Shown here: in pieces, positions 1 through 14,056 of the stretch
Layout: each line of letters begins with the position of its first letter
How positions within the stretch are numbered: the first letter of the stretch is position 1
Assembly: GCA_000328365.1 (NCBI GenBank)
Contig: KB310481.1
Location: 45,916 to 109,915, forward strand
DNA from: Capitella teleta
Lineage: Eukaryota > Annelida > Polychaeta > Capitellidae
Length of the DNA: 64,000 bases
Direction: 5' to 3'
Notes under the pieces: model-generated
What the model saw: the letters and a program-made list of their open reading frames with translations, nothing else
The model's database searches: none
Told to the model about the DNA's origin: nothing
Made by a program: the position numbers and the translations under genes

Positions 1-3000
1 TATGTGTTTCTCTTTTTATTTTTATTTTTATCTTTATTCTTCATTTATCTATTCATTTATTTATTTATTTCTTCATTTATCATTTTGTTCTGTTGTTTTG
101 GGGAAAGGGGGAGGGAAGTTGGGCTTATTATTTGGCTGGTTATTCCAGTTTAGTTTTATTTTAGTTATTACTGTATTATTTATGAGGTTATATCTTTTTG
201 AAATAGAAGATATAAATAAAGAGAAACTCGAACGTCAGACTGTAATAGTGCCGAAACAAAGGCACTTTAATCCAATCACAACCTGAACCTGAACCTGAAC
301 AACTATACAAGAACTGAATGGACGATTCTCCCTGGTTGCAAGACATCGAAAGAGGTATGGCGGAGAATTACTAGTAATCAATAAATTAATCATTAATAAA
401 ATTACTTTGTAAAATCGATTATGAATGATCAATCCCCGCATGGCCCACATACATTTATTGATTAAACATTACATTTCCTGAGCACATGGTAATTTTGTGT
501 GTGAATTGATCATTAAACGGTTAGCATTACCATCATTTTTTTCAAATTTATTACATAACGCCCTAATCTCGTTCCAAGACGCTGTATTACCATAATCTGT
601 GGGGATGATGAAATTAGGAAGGGATCCAGTTTTTGATATATTTAGTATCTAACGCTACCTAATTATGCACAACTCTTGAAAGGTTACAACCTATCAGCGA
701 AAACTCGAGCAAATTACGCTCAACTGGTGACTGAGTACAATTATTTGAATTTTTGAAGCGACTGCAAAGCGATTTTTAGCTCTGATAACTGGAGCATCGA
801 GTTCTGTTCAATGGTCTCCGGCGCTACTGAAAAGAAACACCGGCACACACCAATGAAAACTGACACCTATTTTGGTACATCCATTTCACTCGATTTCATA
901 TGACGTCACTCGGAATTCCCAAAATGGCTCACAAGGCAAGGTGAGTGAAAAGGAATTCACAGTATTTGATGAATACGACCAGTTGACTAAATGTTACTAT
1001 AAATAGCAGCCAATGAGATACCACCTGTCATTGGTGTGTGCCTGTGTCGTATATATGACTAGGGAACCAGTGAACAAGTTCTGTAGCATGGGATGATCAT
1101 ATTGTAAGTGGTGGTAACGTTATGATCATTATGGTGCGAATCCGAGAATGATAATGCGTGAATTATGCAGGACTTGGTAATTGACAGAAATATATTATTA
1201 TCCGGAATACTTTGTGGTTTTTAAGACTGGATTAAGGTACATAAATACCCATTGACATCATTTCATACGGATTGAGTGTTGTGTTGGATAAATCTATTTT
1301 CTGAGTGTGCCTACAGATTAATGCTATATGGAACTAATAGCGCCTTAGATTTCAAATCTCGCTATTCCGACATCTGTGCGTGCATGCGACGCAGCGTAAA
1401 CGACGTCCAATTGCAAGCTATCAATCGTTTATTCATTAGTTCAAAATATTAAGTATTGAATTTTATTGCTTTTTATGTATTAACCCATTTGCTACAACTA
1501 CATTGTCTAACGAGCAGACGACGGCCACGCCACCGGTCGGAGCGGCCAACTGGATGTTACACAATGCTGCAACAAGGCATGGAGTGCTCTCTGCCTGCAT
1601 GGTGGGCATGCGTCAGCGACACCAGAGTGAGAGACAATCTCAGTAAGTGGCTCTAAGGGGCTGCTGCTTGGATGGACAGGCCATGCCAGACGGTGAATCG
1701 AGATGCTGTGATCGAGGCGCCATCAGCCAACTTGAGAAGCCAAAACATTGAAGTGCAAGTGAGTGGTTTAGTCATAATCAAATATCGAAATCCCTTTAAC
1801 CTTTTTCATTTGCAGCAACCAACTGAGGATCAAATGGATGCCTTCATGCTGAAGATATACAAGCCTTTCCTCTGCCACTTTGCTCAAAACCTGACAGACC
1901 GCTTCTGCTGGAGAACTTTGCCATCTTCGCCTTGCTTGATGAACAGTTGATGACACTTCAAATGGAAGAGATTGGAGATCTGGCCGATCATTCAACCTGG
2001 ACCTTGACTAGATTTGTGCCTCTGCCAAGACGGTGCCTCGTAAAGGTGAAGAGGTCAATGGAAAGGTGAAGAGGTCAAGGAGTGGATCACTTTTTATTTC
2101 CGTTAATAAAATAACTGCATGTGTTGTCTTATCTTCATTTCATATTACATGCAGGTTGCTGTGGTTTAATAAAGCTACTATGGGTTTTGCCTTGTCCTCA
2201 TTTCATATATATAGGTGGTACATGTACTTTGAACCCTTAATTCAATACCATAACACTTATAATATAAAATTGACTTTCCCCCGATATTGGGTTCAGAGGT
2301 TGCCGCGGTACCTTTAAACCATCCAGCGGAAGGGCCTAAATGAATGTTTATTTGTTTTGTTTTGTCTTTTCTTCACTTTTCATCCATGCATAGTTTGTTG
2401 GCCCTCCAGCCGCCCAGCATTTGAGCTTCAGTGTTAACAACAGCAAGTATCAAATTTATCATAGGCTGAGACTACTTATGATTAGTATATTCTCCATGTA
2501 CTGCACTGGTAATCTGTATTACGTTTAATAAATTACTGAACTCCAGTAGCTAATTTATGGACACATGGTCCATAATTAGATTAAGTAAATTGAGGGAAAA
2601 ATCAGAAAGAAATAAATGTGGAAAACCCCGGATAATTTTAAACAATTGAATGATCCCGAGACGCAAGTATTAATTTCGTGGCCGACATGATGCGTAAAGA
2701 GTGAAATAATACTGCTTAATTGCATGATTAATAATGCAGTATTCCATCGGCTGAGCTTAGTGATTCTTATGCATAAAGCTAGACATGTTGGTAAAAGCAT
2801 ACGCATAGTATTGTATATAATGCATGTACATGTATTAATACAGCCGATCCAAGCCAGCGTTAAAAAATTAGTCATCCCCAAAAAAAGTCGGCTGACCGAC
2901 AAGCCAGCCAAAAAAGGCCTCGTCCAGCCACAAATCAATTGGCTGGCTTTGGGGTCTAGTTTTATGTCCTGCTTATCGTGTGAATGCTATCTTGAAACTA

Positions 3001-3410
3001 AAATGTTGAGAGGAATATATGTATAGCTGACACAGTCACACACTATAGCAAAACGCCATGCGTCTGAGGTATACAGACCTCACCTGATTTATTTGTGCTC
3101 AGGAATATATGTCGGTCAAACGTGTTATGATTAAATGTTATTTTATAAATTATATAATTTTGATTGTTGCAGTGCAATGCAAAGTAGAAAATTTGTCGTG
3201 CCAACATCATGAACATGCACTTGTCTGGTTGAAGATAAATAATCTTTTCATAGTGAGGTAACTCATTGCATGCTCCTTGTACGATATTAGAAACCATAAA
3301 ACTGATGCTATTCATTGTCCAGTACATATGGTTGTACCTCTCTCAATGCTCTCCATGAATTGGTCTAATTCTTTTGTGGATGCTTCTTATTTGGCGCATT
3401 TTCTTTCTAG
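1..3410. other. Upstream region, no gene recognised
   Basis: AT-rich DNA without a protein I recognise. Frames around 1500-2040 (+) have short open stretches with a faintly protein-like composition, but they change frame and match no family I can name. It holds a foldback element at 837-1047. A copy of the dispersed motif CAGACCTC(G/A)CC(C/T)GATTTAT lies near 3070-3105. A GCCAGCC-rich stretch at 2885-2960 resembles, in reverse, the head of the repeat at 4926. An upstream exon or the promoter of TMEM260 may lie here. Confidence 0.5.
837..1047. repeat. Foldback repeat with about 20-bp inverted ends
   Basis: ACACCGGCACACACCAATGA at 837-856 is repeated inverted, with one or two mismatches, at 1028-1047. 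The ends enclose about 210 bp with no coding content. The form is that of a small MITE or foldback element. I see no clear target duplication, so the class stays open. Confidence 0.45.
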
Positions 3411-6400
3411 GAAGTTTAGCAAGAGGAGAGAGTCGTTGGATGAAGACAGCGACTCCTGGAGCAGAGATGTCAAAATCAGCACTGTCCTTGGAAGTATTCT
3501 GCTGGCTATTTATCTCCGGACAATGTATCCGTCAATTGCTGGGGGAGACTCAGGTCAGTCATGATTTATCCAATATTTAGTCATAATTAAACAGGCCTTA
3601 TTATTTAAATTACCCTCGTGAGCACCTACATCTGCCATGCTGAGCAATTTGTTCACCCAACTTTCAGAGTTCTTAATAGGCAATATTAACATACCCGTAT
3701 GTACATGTTCTCAGCACTTGTTGCAACATACTGTAAAACAGGTATTTTTCTCGGGCACCTATTTTTTTGTGGTTCACGTTTGATCTCGAAAATCAGGTGC
3801 CGCGAAAAACTGATCTTAATTAGCACCACAATTACAATGCCAATCAAGCATACCAGGACTATTGCTCGTGCGAGCTAGAGATGACAGCACTTTTATCTGC
3901 CTTCCCTTTACAATGCGTATTTGGTCCAGGTGTGTAAAGAAGAGACTTATCTTAAGAAATAGTACGATCGCGAGAGATAAAACGAATGCCCTAATTTAAA
4001 TGTTGCTGACTAGCTATTTGGTCTAAACTGTAAATATAATACATGTATTGAACGAAGGTAGAAATTTATACATTTTCTCATCGTAACATCTGCATTATTT
4101 CAGGAGAGCTTATTGTATCTGCCCATGAGCTAGGGGTAAGTCAATTGTCCTCGTATTATATCACCAATTCATTTCTTTCCTTTTTCTCCACCAGGTGGCG
4201 CACCCTCCTGGCTACCCTTTGTTCACGATGCTCGCCAAAGCGACCATGACGTTGATTCCATTCGGAAAAATTGCTTGGAGGGTGAACTTCCTCAATGCCT
4301 GTTGTGGTGCTGCGGCTGGAGCCACGCTTCAACTTGCTGTTCTCAGGTATGGGTTGCAATTTAGCAGTTCATACGCAATGTGCGTTCTGTAGAACTACCC
4401 AAGGCACCAGCTGAAAGAGGTTGTCAACACAGGGCAATAATAGTGACCCCAGTTTCCAAGTGCTTGAATGAGTCCTTATACCCCATACTAATATATCTAT
4501 TGTGTTCTGACAAGTATCACTGCCCTGTGTCCTCCATAGCTTAATTGCAATTGTTGGCAATTGTTTGATTCTTTGATTTGGATGTTTGTAAGTAGAAGTT
4601 GAACCCAATATGGAGCCTTGAGTAGTTAAGATCCCCTGTCATTGTTTCATGTAATAACATTGATTAATATCCACTTTGCTTTGACGTCTACTGACTTCAT
4701 TTGCAATCAGCTGGAACTGATTGACCTCCACAAATGCTTCATGCTTTGATCTTATGTGTTAATTCTCGGAGTCAAATATTGCAGTTGAAGCCCAACAATT
4801 GTTCATGCTCTTCTAGAGGATTATTACAGACAAGAGAAATCCTGTAGCGAGAACTAGCACTGAGATCTCATGCAGGAAGAATGGGTTCGAATGCGGTTTA
4901 TGGATAAGTTCAAGAGTGTCAGGTTTAGATCCCGGAGCCGCCGCCGCCGATTTGGCGTTTAGCCAGCCGCCGATTGCTGCCGTCGGCCAGCCGCTATCAG
5001 CCAATTACGTCAACAGCGGCTCTCAGCTGATTCAATCCAAATATTTTATATTCAGTATTATAAGAAGTTATCATTTGTACACGTCGTTATTGTGTTAATG
5101 GTATTTTTTATATACTTATCATCTGAGCTATCTGTGAAAGTAGATTTTATTCAGTTTACTTCATTCAAATTAATTTAAGGATTTATGCCATACTGTATGC
5201 CCATACATATACGAGGGTTGTCCCAAAATATATCGGACTGACATAGGATGTGCAGTATACTAGTACGTACTAGGGTTAAAGTAAAATATTACTTCACGAG
5301 TACTAGTAGATCACTTGTTACTAGCAACATATATATTACTGGTATGTACCTGGCATTAAGCCTACCTTTTTTTGATTGATTGTTTGTTAACTATTATAAC
5401 CTATAACACTGCCGAACCCTCATTTCAGAATTCAGAGGCCAAAAATAATTTGTATTGGCCTCTCCTAACACTTGGTTCATACACTGTTTGTCTACATGTA
5501 TTGATTTTGCTGGTGTGAAAAAATATTGAAATTCTGTTAATTTTCCTGCAATTAGTAAAGCTATATATTAACAAAGAGGTTGCCCAACAATTGCAAACCG
5601 ATCCAAAAAAAATCGCGAATTTTTTATGCAAGATCTCGATGCAACAACTTAATCGGTTCGCCATTATCTTTCCTTTTCCAACCTGTTCCTCTATTTGCTT
5701 CCTCTTCTCCGCTGCATATAAAATTTGCTTGCAATAAAAAGTTAATTAGAATCTTGCTGAATTTGCGTCAACAGACACAACAAAGTGATAATGGTGATTA
5801 TGATGTTCAGTAGTAAAAATAAAGTATTGCAGTTTATGAAACGCCCTAAACCTCTTGAACTTGAGTCAAGCAAGAGAGTATAATTAAGTGGGACATCATA
5901 GGATTTGGAAATCGCCCAATCTCAAAATTACCACGCTAGTACCACATGTAGAGATTATGGCATCATTATACGTATAGGATGACATAGCAACCATTGCCAA
6001 GCCACTTCAAGTCGCTGTTAGCCGCCGATCTCAATGCTGAGCCGATATCTCTGATTGGTGGAGGGGCTTAAGCAGCTAGCCGGTCATTTTTACTGCAGCC
6101 AGCCGATTTTGGTGAATTACAATCTGCTCTGAGGTCTACGATGTCAACATACAGCCAAGCACTCTCGTTCGAAATGTAACGAAAACCGAATGCAATGTAG
6201 AAACTAAATATCAATGGATTGGAAAGCCGGTGTGCTGAGGGATGTTAACGGAGAATGTACAATTCTATTCGCTCAGAGTCAACTATATTTATTTGAGAAA
6301 AATAGATGCATGGGTAGGTTAAATTAAGATGAATGTATGGAGAGAATTTCAGGCTACTTGTCACCGGCCGTCAATAATATTAATCTTAGAACAGGCACTT

Positions 6401-9400
6401 ATTAACGGAAAGAACACTTTGCAAGGAAAGAAAAGAAAACTCGATAAAGTTAAGAATCTTTTTGCTATCGTTTGTCTTATAATTATATCATGTTAATTTC
6501 AACCGTATCATATATCAGTTCATCAAAGATGCAGTATTAAAGTCTTAGAAAAATAAAACACCTACAACAATTCTGATTCTTGTGTCGTTGATCAGAAGTC
6601 GACGTGCGCCTACGGATCACGTGACCGTGTGGAAAGAGGTCGACAATCGACATGCATGCAAATGGCAGCAGCTGCAGCAGAAAACCCCGCAAAACCATAG
6701 TTTTTCTGTCGCAGCCTGAAACCTGAATACTTATAGCTTTGAATAATTCAGACATCTTGGGAAGTGTGGTGCATGCATTCTTCATCCGTCTCCGATTCAA
6801 TCGCTCTCGGAATCTCATGAATTTTGAAGAACTATTTTCCAAATGGCTTCATTGATTGTGTGTTAGCTAGTTTTATGTAGGTATATGTTATATATAGCTC
6901 AGATGTTATTGCTTTCAACCACACGCAATTGCACCCCTGGATATAAATTGTCCTTTGTTACGTATATTCTTCAATCAGCACGATCTACAATTAAGTCTGA
7001 TGTTGCATCAATCATCATAATTCCAGTTCTCTTCAATGTAATAATATATACAATACATACATGTAGTATGCAGTTTGGCTGAGGATCACTTTAGCAGCCA
7101 GAGTTACAGGTTCCTCTCCGATTGCGCTGTGCAGCAATCAACAGAGCACACGTTGCAAATGTTCACAGCAAACAAACCAGCGAAATCCATTCACGCGTCA
7201 TGCGAGACGATCGATGCATTTCGGTGACAATAATCCCATGCATGCGCCATCAATGGATTTGGACGAGAGAAAAAAAAAAAAAAAAAAAGAAAACGAATTA
7301 TGGCCGTGATGTGAATGTGTATGCACGAAATGGTCATTCTTGTATTTTGTGCACCTTGTTAACCATGCATAAGAATGGAATGTCCCTGTAATACCACACT
7401 GCTCATACATCGAATTATGTTCTCAGATACATTATCTAAATAATAAAATTACATGTACGGTTTAATCATTTCGTGCCTTCTGAATTTCTGCACCGAATCT
7501 TATGGTTGATGCTCTTTCTTATATTTACGATTTGGATGAATTTGTACACTTATATAATAACGGGTATATACAAAAAGAAAACTATTTTTGGCTAATTTTC
7601 TCATAAGAATGTTTGCCGGCGTTGCTTTCGTTGCCACTGGCGACAAGCGTAAACAGTGCATTTTTCATTCGTGGTGTCTCCGCTTTTTCATTGATCTTTC
7701 GCTGCTCATCGATTTCCTCTTCTGCATGCGTCACCTGTCGTGGCTAAAAAAAAACATTCTGGATCGTTCTAGAAGAAACTGGAAATTTTCCGAATACAAG
7801 GAGACTAAGCAAAGATTTTATTGTCCGTATTAAAAAGACATTTTATTTTGTTTAAAATTTGTTCACAATTGTTTTTGTAGAAAACAGAAAGAATAACATA
7901 TCTAAGAGAAGTATACTTAAGTTTAATGGTAATGCAGCACTCACATTGAAAGCCTATTAGTTCTTAGTTTATTGTGATTTCTTTCTGGATTAAAACATGG
8001 CACATAATAACTGATATTTTTAAATACAAAATTACACACGGTTTAATAAATAGATTGATGATTATAATATAAGAGCAGCTGTTCTAACAGCACTTGTTTC
8101 ACAACATGCAGATTCGATCACACAAACGAAAAAGAAGAAAAGTTTCTGATTTATAGCCGAGCGAAGATCACAGCCGACAGCGAAGCGATTGAAGTCACGA
8201 AGAACAGGAGCGCAGAGTCGTATGCGGGGGCCGCGCTGATCGTGCCGTCTGGACAGGCATCTGACGCTCCAACGCCTTCCGCGGTGATCACGTACGAAGC
8301 AGCGATTCCACCGGTTTCACCACAGCTGCTAAACGCCACAAAGCGATCGCCATCTGCTGTCAGAAGATTCTTCGAGAAAACACACTCGTACGTGCTTCGT
8401 CCGGTGTTGTTGCAAGGCGTCCAAGTGCCGTTCAGCTTGAACGACCATGACGCCGCGTCGACCTTCTCGTCACACGTCATGTTCGCATTCAGTGTACTGA
8501 CCTCCGTCGCGTTGTACATGATGACGTCAGTGGGTCCGGTGTCTTCCTCAAAAGTGATGGAGAACTGGAACCTGATGCTGCTGGTTAATCCTGTGACGTT
8601 AGCCGGGAAGCCTAGCCACTGGTCAGTGCTGGTCTTCTGACCACTGAATCGGCATGTCAGGTTTTTGAGTTCAGTATCCGAAGCAGAGACTCCGTAAATC
8701 GCGAGTAAGAAGACGACGAAGGCAGTCGGTGTGGTCATGGTTGAAGTTGGACGCGTTCTGGCTGAGTTGACATTGATTCTGCTTCTTCAGTTTTCCTGTT
8801 GGTGACACGCTTGGCAGACTGCACAATCGATGCAGGGGACCTGCTCTCTCTCCTCTTATTGATCCCAGATTCCCTCGCTCGGCCAAGCGGGGATTATTGA
8901 TACCTTATCACACAGCTCTTACTTACATCTCTTGATTAATCAATGCTATGTGTCATTCTCGCATTGTTTAGTTTTTATATTACGCTAATCTTGTTACTTT
9001 TATTATTGTTTTCTGGTAGTTCAATTTTCTTAATTCATGTACCAATTCTTGATTGTGTGGTGAGAATGAATTATGGTACAATCCATTAATTTTATTATGT
9101 AGATTATATCGACGTGTCAACCTTCACAACTACTCAATGCCTCATCGCTTATTCAGTTTGTATAAATACTGAATATCCCTAAAATTGAATGAGTTCCAAC
9201 TTTGATTGAATCAGCAGTTTGATTTTCCTCTCTGAATATAACCCGTAGCTTGTCAATCATGGTTATAGATCTGTTTGATTTAATTGTGCGTTTCATTTCA
9301 GAGTGACGTCATGTTTCGGCAGCAGCCTCCTCGCGTTTTCTTTGTTCTCGTTCAGCCGCTTAACGTGGACATGGTCAGCCTCAGCCGAAGTCTTCGCCCT

Positions 9401-12082
9401 GAATAACTTCCTCATTGCGGTCATCATCCTGATTGCTGTCATCTTTGAGCAAACCACTGACCCATTGAAACTCCTGAAGGTATTGCGGTCAAGATTTCTG
9501 TTGTTTAATATTGCATATTTATATTTTACAGATCGCACGCCTTGGCGCATTCATGTGCGGTTTATCGCTATGCAATCAGCACACGAGTGTTATTTACGTC
9601 TTTGTGATTGCCATGTGGGTGTTTGTACGGCTACTTTTTAACCGGGTCAGTTTTGGTTAATTATTTGAATTAGATTTAAGTTGGTTTTTTTTTTCTTTCA
9701 GATTTTGTCGTGGACGGTCATTGGTGCCATTGTTGCGTGTTTTTGTGCGGGTCTTCTTCCGTATCTCTATCTTCCGCTCTCCGCATATCTTCACCTCGCT
9801 CGGTGGACGTGGGGCGACCAGTTGTCTATCGGAGGATTTATTATTCACTTCCTCCGTGCAGAGTACGGAACATTCCAGCTGGTTGGTCGGCCATTGGAAT
9901 TGAACACAATTTTTAAATTAACAATTTTTTCAGGGAAAAGATCATGAAGGGGCTGGATGTAAACAGGGTTTAATGTATGTTAACTATATGCACATAATAT
10001 AAATAATTAATTTTCACTCCACAGAGCATACTATTCCCATTTTATTACAGAATATTCCTTGATCTCAGTGTATCTTGTGGTACTGGGGATAGCGGTTGCT
10101 CTTAGAAGGTATTAAATATATATTTTTAAAAATCTGTATTTGATTTTTATTTTACATCAGAGCTATTTGGGAGAAGAAATTTGCCTTGTTTGCATTTGTT
10201 GTTATGGTGATGGGCTACACATCTTTCTTTGCTTGGCGTGCGAATTTGAACTTGAGCAACCCGCTCTTAAGAGGAGTGGTCAGTGTTCCATTTCACACAA
10301 ATTCTATAAATTTCACACTAAAAATCCTCTCAACAGGTCGAGCGATTTTGGATGCAAAGTGATCTGGTTTTCATTTTCCTTCTAGGCGTCGCTCTTAATT
10401 CCATCACCCGGTATCCATTTTGAAGTTTTATTTTATTCAATTAAAAAAAAAAAATTCCAGATTTCTGACAACTACTGTATGGGGCTCAGACCGAGTGTCC
10501 TTAGCCTACGTGTTTGCCTGCATGACTGGCTGCATCATCACATGCCTACAACTGGTTAGGCTCAAATTCGTCATTTTCATTCAACCTCGGGAATTCTTTT
10601 CAGAAAAACTACTCATTGTACGATAACGGCAGCAATGTTGTAGTTCGTGACTTTGGTCTTACTCTGCTGAAATCATTCCCTCCAGATTCACTAGTTTTAA
10701 CCAAAGGCGATTTACCCACAAATGCCATGAGGTATTAACTAACATAAATGAATATAAATTAACCTCTCCTTGTCAGATACCTCCACTTATGCGAGTCAAT
10801 CCGGCCAGATGTTTCTCTTCTTGACGTTGAGGTATTTCCAGTCAATATCTCAATATAACTGATCAATGTTCATCCCTATAGATTTTATCTTACCAATGGT
10901 CACTTCCGCGTCTTGGCAAGTTCTTCCCTGAGGTTGATTTTCCTGGTGATTATTGGCACCTGACCAACCAAGTTCATTCGGACGGAAGAAAATCTTTCAA
11001 CTTCAAGAGTTTCATTGATGCTAATTATATTGGGAAGAGGTTTGTATGGGTTGGGTGCAAATTGTGGTCTATAATTGTTGGGGATCAATTTCAATCATTT
11101 TCTGGTTAGAAAAATAAATATGAAAATATAATTTTCTGGTACATGTATTTCTCATATAATTGACACCAGATTGGTGAATCAATTAGCTCTTGTCAACATT
11201 CCTCTCATCTGGTCATCGGGACTGACATTTTGTTTTTAGTAATATGAATTACAGGCGACCTATCTACGTCTGCATTGGAATGCAAGATAAGGACCCGTCC
11301 TGGATGGAGGAATACCATCTGTGGCCTCATGGGGCGTGCCACCGAATATTGTCGCAAAAGGAGATCATTAACCTCACAGAATGGGGAGACCACACTGCTC
11401 CCATTGCGGATGCATGGCGCTACCCACATGATGGGTTCGTTGAGTCGCTGAAAAAAATCTGAAATATATTTATTATTTTTTTCCACTCAGTTACGGCAAC
11501 AGTTCATGGGAGAAGGTAGCTAACGATGAGATGTGGAATGCTAAGTAAAGATTTAATTGATTAATTAACTTAATTAATTAATTATTTGTTTAATTACAGG
11601 ATCAGCAGTGCATTCTTCTTCTATCAAAGAGGAGAAAGATGCGAAGATCCGTTTGAGAAAACAAAATTGTTCCAGGCGTCTTATGAGGTAAAGGAAAAAA
11701 AAAAACTTCTCCCTCCTAAAAGCAAACCCTCGTTGTTCAGCTGTACCTCCGAGCCCTGCAGATCAGTGAACCGGCCAGTCGTCTCGCCAGCAACAAAGAC
11801 AGCTATCCGAGTTTTTGGCACAAAAATTTCGGTCTAGTCTGCGAACGACTTTTGAGATCGGAACACACATCGCTGAGTAAACTTCCGCTGTGTAAACTAA
11901 GTATCCAGCACTTCAAGCAGTACTTATCACTTGCACCTAACGACCCTGATAACCACAAAATCGTGAATGCTATTGAGGTGCTCCAGGAACGGCTGAAATT
12001 CTACTCTCAGATGAAAACCGTAGACAACACGATTATGAATATGCTGCACCGCGTGGAGGAACGAGAGCACAAAGAGGGTTGA
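3411..12082 (+). CDS. TMEM260: TMEM260, protein O-mannosyltransferase (18 exons, start uncertain)
   Basis: Multi-pass ER GT-C type glycosyltransferase (DUF2723 family). In vertebrates it O-mannosylates IPT domains of plexins and MET-family receptors. Hallmarks are GGDSGELI followed by [15 protein letters not shown], then [34 protein letters not shown] and [10 protein letters not shown], and a soluble C-terminal part. Exons read: 3411-3553, 4104-4135, 4195-4346, 9302-9479, 9532-9645, 9702-9881, 9934-9974, 10025-10108, 10161-10278, 10337-10410, 10461-10554, 10604-10731, 10777-10831, 10882-11039, 11240-11434, 11491-11544, 11600-11687, 11741-12082. All joins use GT-AG and keep frame, giving about 743 residues from 3411 against roughly 700 in human. 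The start is unsure. Either an upstream exon joins at the acceptor before 3411, or the reading begins at the in-frame ATG at 3328 with no splice there. Most introns are about 50 bases; intron 3 is 5 kb. Confidence 0.93.
4926..5190 (+). repeat. Dispersed repeat with GC-rich GCCAGCCG head and AT-rich tail, copy 1
   Basis: This matches 14057-14342 closely over its whole length. The shared head reads CCCGGAGCCGCCGCCG and runs through GCCGTCGGCCAGCCGCTATC, followed by an AT-rich body containing ATTCAATCCAAATATTTTAT. Two copies about 9 kb apart, each in noncoding DNA, mark it as a mobile or dispersed repeat. No ORF or terminal repeat shows its class. Confidence 0.75.
8151..8738 (-). CDS. Small secreted or GPI/TM-anchored glycoprotein, nested in a TMEM260 intron
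   Basis: I do not recognise the family. This is one uninterrupted 195-codon frame. Residues 1-19 form a signal peptide ([19 protein letters not shown]). The mature part carries several N-glycosylation sequons (NLT, NVT, NAT, NMT, NGT, NNT) and about six cysteines. The last 20 residues are hydrophobic ([20 protein letters not shown]) after a small-residue stretch, as in GPI-anchored or single-pass surface proteins. The coding part is clearly more GC-rich than its AT-rich surroundings. It lies head-on inside the third intron of TMEM260 and has no introns of its own, which fits a retrocopy or a fast-evolving lineage-specific surface protein. It could be one exon of a longer gene, but the complete signal-to-anchor layout argues for a whole gene. 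Confidence 0.72.
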   Translation of the reverse strand: MTTPTAFVVFLLAIYGVSASDTELKNLTCRFSGQKTSTDQWLGFPANVTGLTSSIRFQFSITFEEDTGPTDVIMYNATEVSTLNANMTCDEKVDAASWSFKLNGTWTPCNNTGRSTYECVFSKNLLTADGDRFVAFSSCGETGGIAASYVITAEGVGASDACPDGTISAAPAYDSALLFFVTSIASLSAVIFARL

Positions 12083-12228
12083 CATCTGGGGACCTTTAAT
12101 ACCGGTATAACATAATTATATTCTAACTTTACTTATTAAAATATTAAATCATTTACACGTTTTATAGTTTTATACTTTTTGTCACAAATATTATATTTGA
12201 TCTGAAATAACTCATGTTATACTCAAGT

Positions 12229-12234
12229 AATAAA
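12229..12234 (+). terminator. Candidate polyadenylation signal of TMEM260
   Basis: AATAAA lies about 150 bases after the TMEM260 stop codon in AT-rich DNA, at a usual distance. No transcript evidence is available here. Confidence 0.45.
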
Positions 12235-12540
12235 CTGACTGACATTATATTCATGGTTTTGTTCTGGTAATTTGTTTGTATCGGTTTACAAATTTGTAAA
12301 TAGGCAATAACGATTTATTAAATTTCCATATAATTATCTTCCCACATAAGTTGCGAGTAATTTTCCTTGTAAATGTTGAAAATTCTTTTATTTTTCCTGA
12401 AATTAAACATAAAATTGTGCAATTATTAAAGTATATAAATTGTGTGCTCCTAAATAAAATTGTCATTGAAATGTATAATTATTTATTTATAACTCAAAAT
12501 GATAATATATCGTATAAATTAATCCACCACTGACCGGGGC

Positions 12541-13265
<725 letters not shown>

Positions 13266-13579
13266 GGATGAATCCACTGTGCTAATCAGTGGATCAGCCT
13301 AAAATCAATTCCATGAGAAATGATCACTGTGCCAGCAACAATTACCCGTGTAGCAGGAGCAATCTCTCCAAAAATATCGCCAAAAGAATCTAATCTAAAA
13401 GTATCGTACAATTAGTTAATGCTATTTAATATTTATTAACATATAATTGGGATGTTATAAATCATAGATATTGAGATCAGTTTTTACAAAAACATAGTTT
13501 ATATTCATGTATTATTCATCACAAACATGTTTATACACAAGCTATAATCTCCATATCAATGTTATAAACCGTTCATGGT

Positions 13580-14050
13580 CAACCACTTGAATTGTTATTA
13601 TGTGTAGGTCTACACCCTACAGGGCGAGCAAAAGTACTGTACTTGTATTCGGCGGTGTTGAGTTGGCGGCAGTAAAACGCAAGCGGTTGCCATTGGCCAT
13701 TCACGAGTTGCTCCAAGACTGCGCCGATTCCACTGTCCGATGCATCGGTGGATACCGCCAGCGTAGCGCCTTGACGTGGGTGACAAAGGCGCGTTATTTC
13801 AGACAGCACAGATCGCGCTTTCTCAAATGCTGCACACATGGGCCCAGTCAACTCAGCAGATCATTTGTTGTTTTTTTTTTTTTGTTGTGACGAAGACTCA
13901 AGTAGGTACAGTGGGTGCAGAAGGTCTGCTGCATGAGCGATGAAGCGATTGTAGAAATTCAAGATGCCCAGGAAGCGCTGTAGCCCACACACCTTCGCTG
14001 GACACGGGAATTTCTGGATGTCCTGCACTTTAGCAGGCAACGGAGTGCAG
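13580..14050 (-). mobile_element. Ty3/Gypsy LTR-retrotransposon fragment (pol)
   Basis: A fossil of the reverse transcriptase end and RNase H region of a Ty3/Gypsy element, recognised from family-typical blocks around the thumb and RNase H start. It is a short broken piece with several breaks. It lacks LTRs, gag, protease and integrase, and abuts the dispersed repeat at 14057. It looks old. Confidence 0.82.
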
Positions 14051-14056
14051 CTGAGC

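Larger units (their letters stand above)
4347..9301. other. Long intron 3 of TMEM260
   Basis: About 5 kb in a gene whose other introns are mostly 50-200 bases. It holds a GCCAGCCG-rich dispersed repeat (4926-5190), a shorter related stretch at 6011-6115 and the opposite-strand glycoprotein gene at 8151-8738. The rest is AT-rich and shows no coding signal that I can support. Confidence 0.7.

Noticed and set aside
1456-2040. Small protein gene
   Set aside because: Several short open stretches (for example LLENFAIFALLDEQLMTLQM) lie in different frames, with no splice sites or family match.
9293-9550. Minus-strand protein over TMEM260 exon 4
   Set aside because: Shadow of the real plus-strand exon, whose peptide is conserved and correctly spliced.
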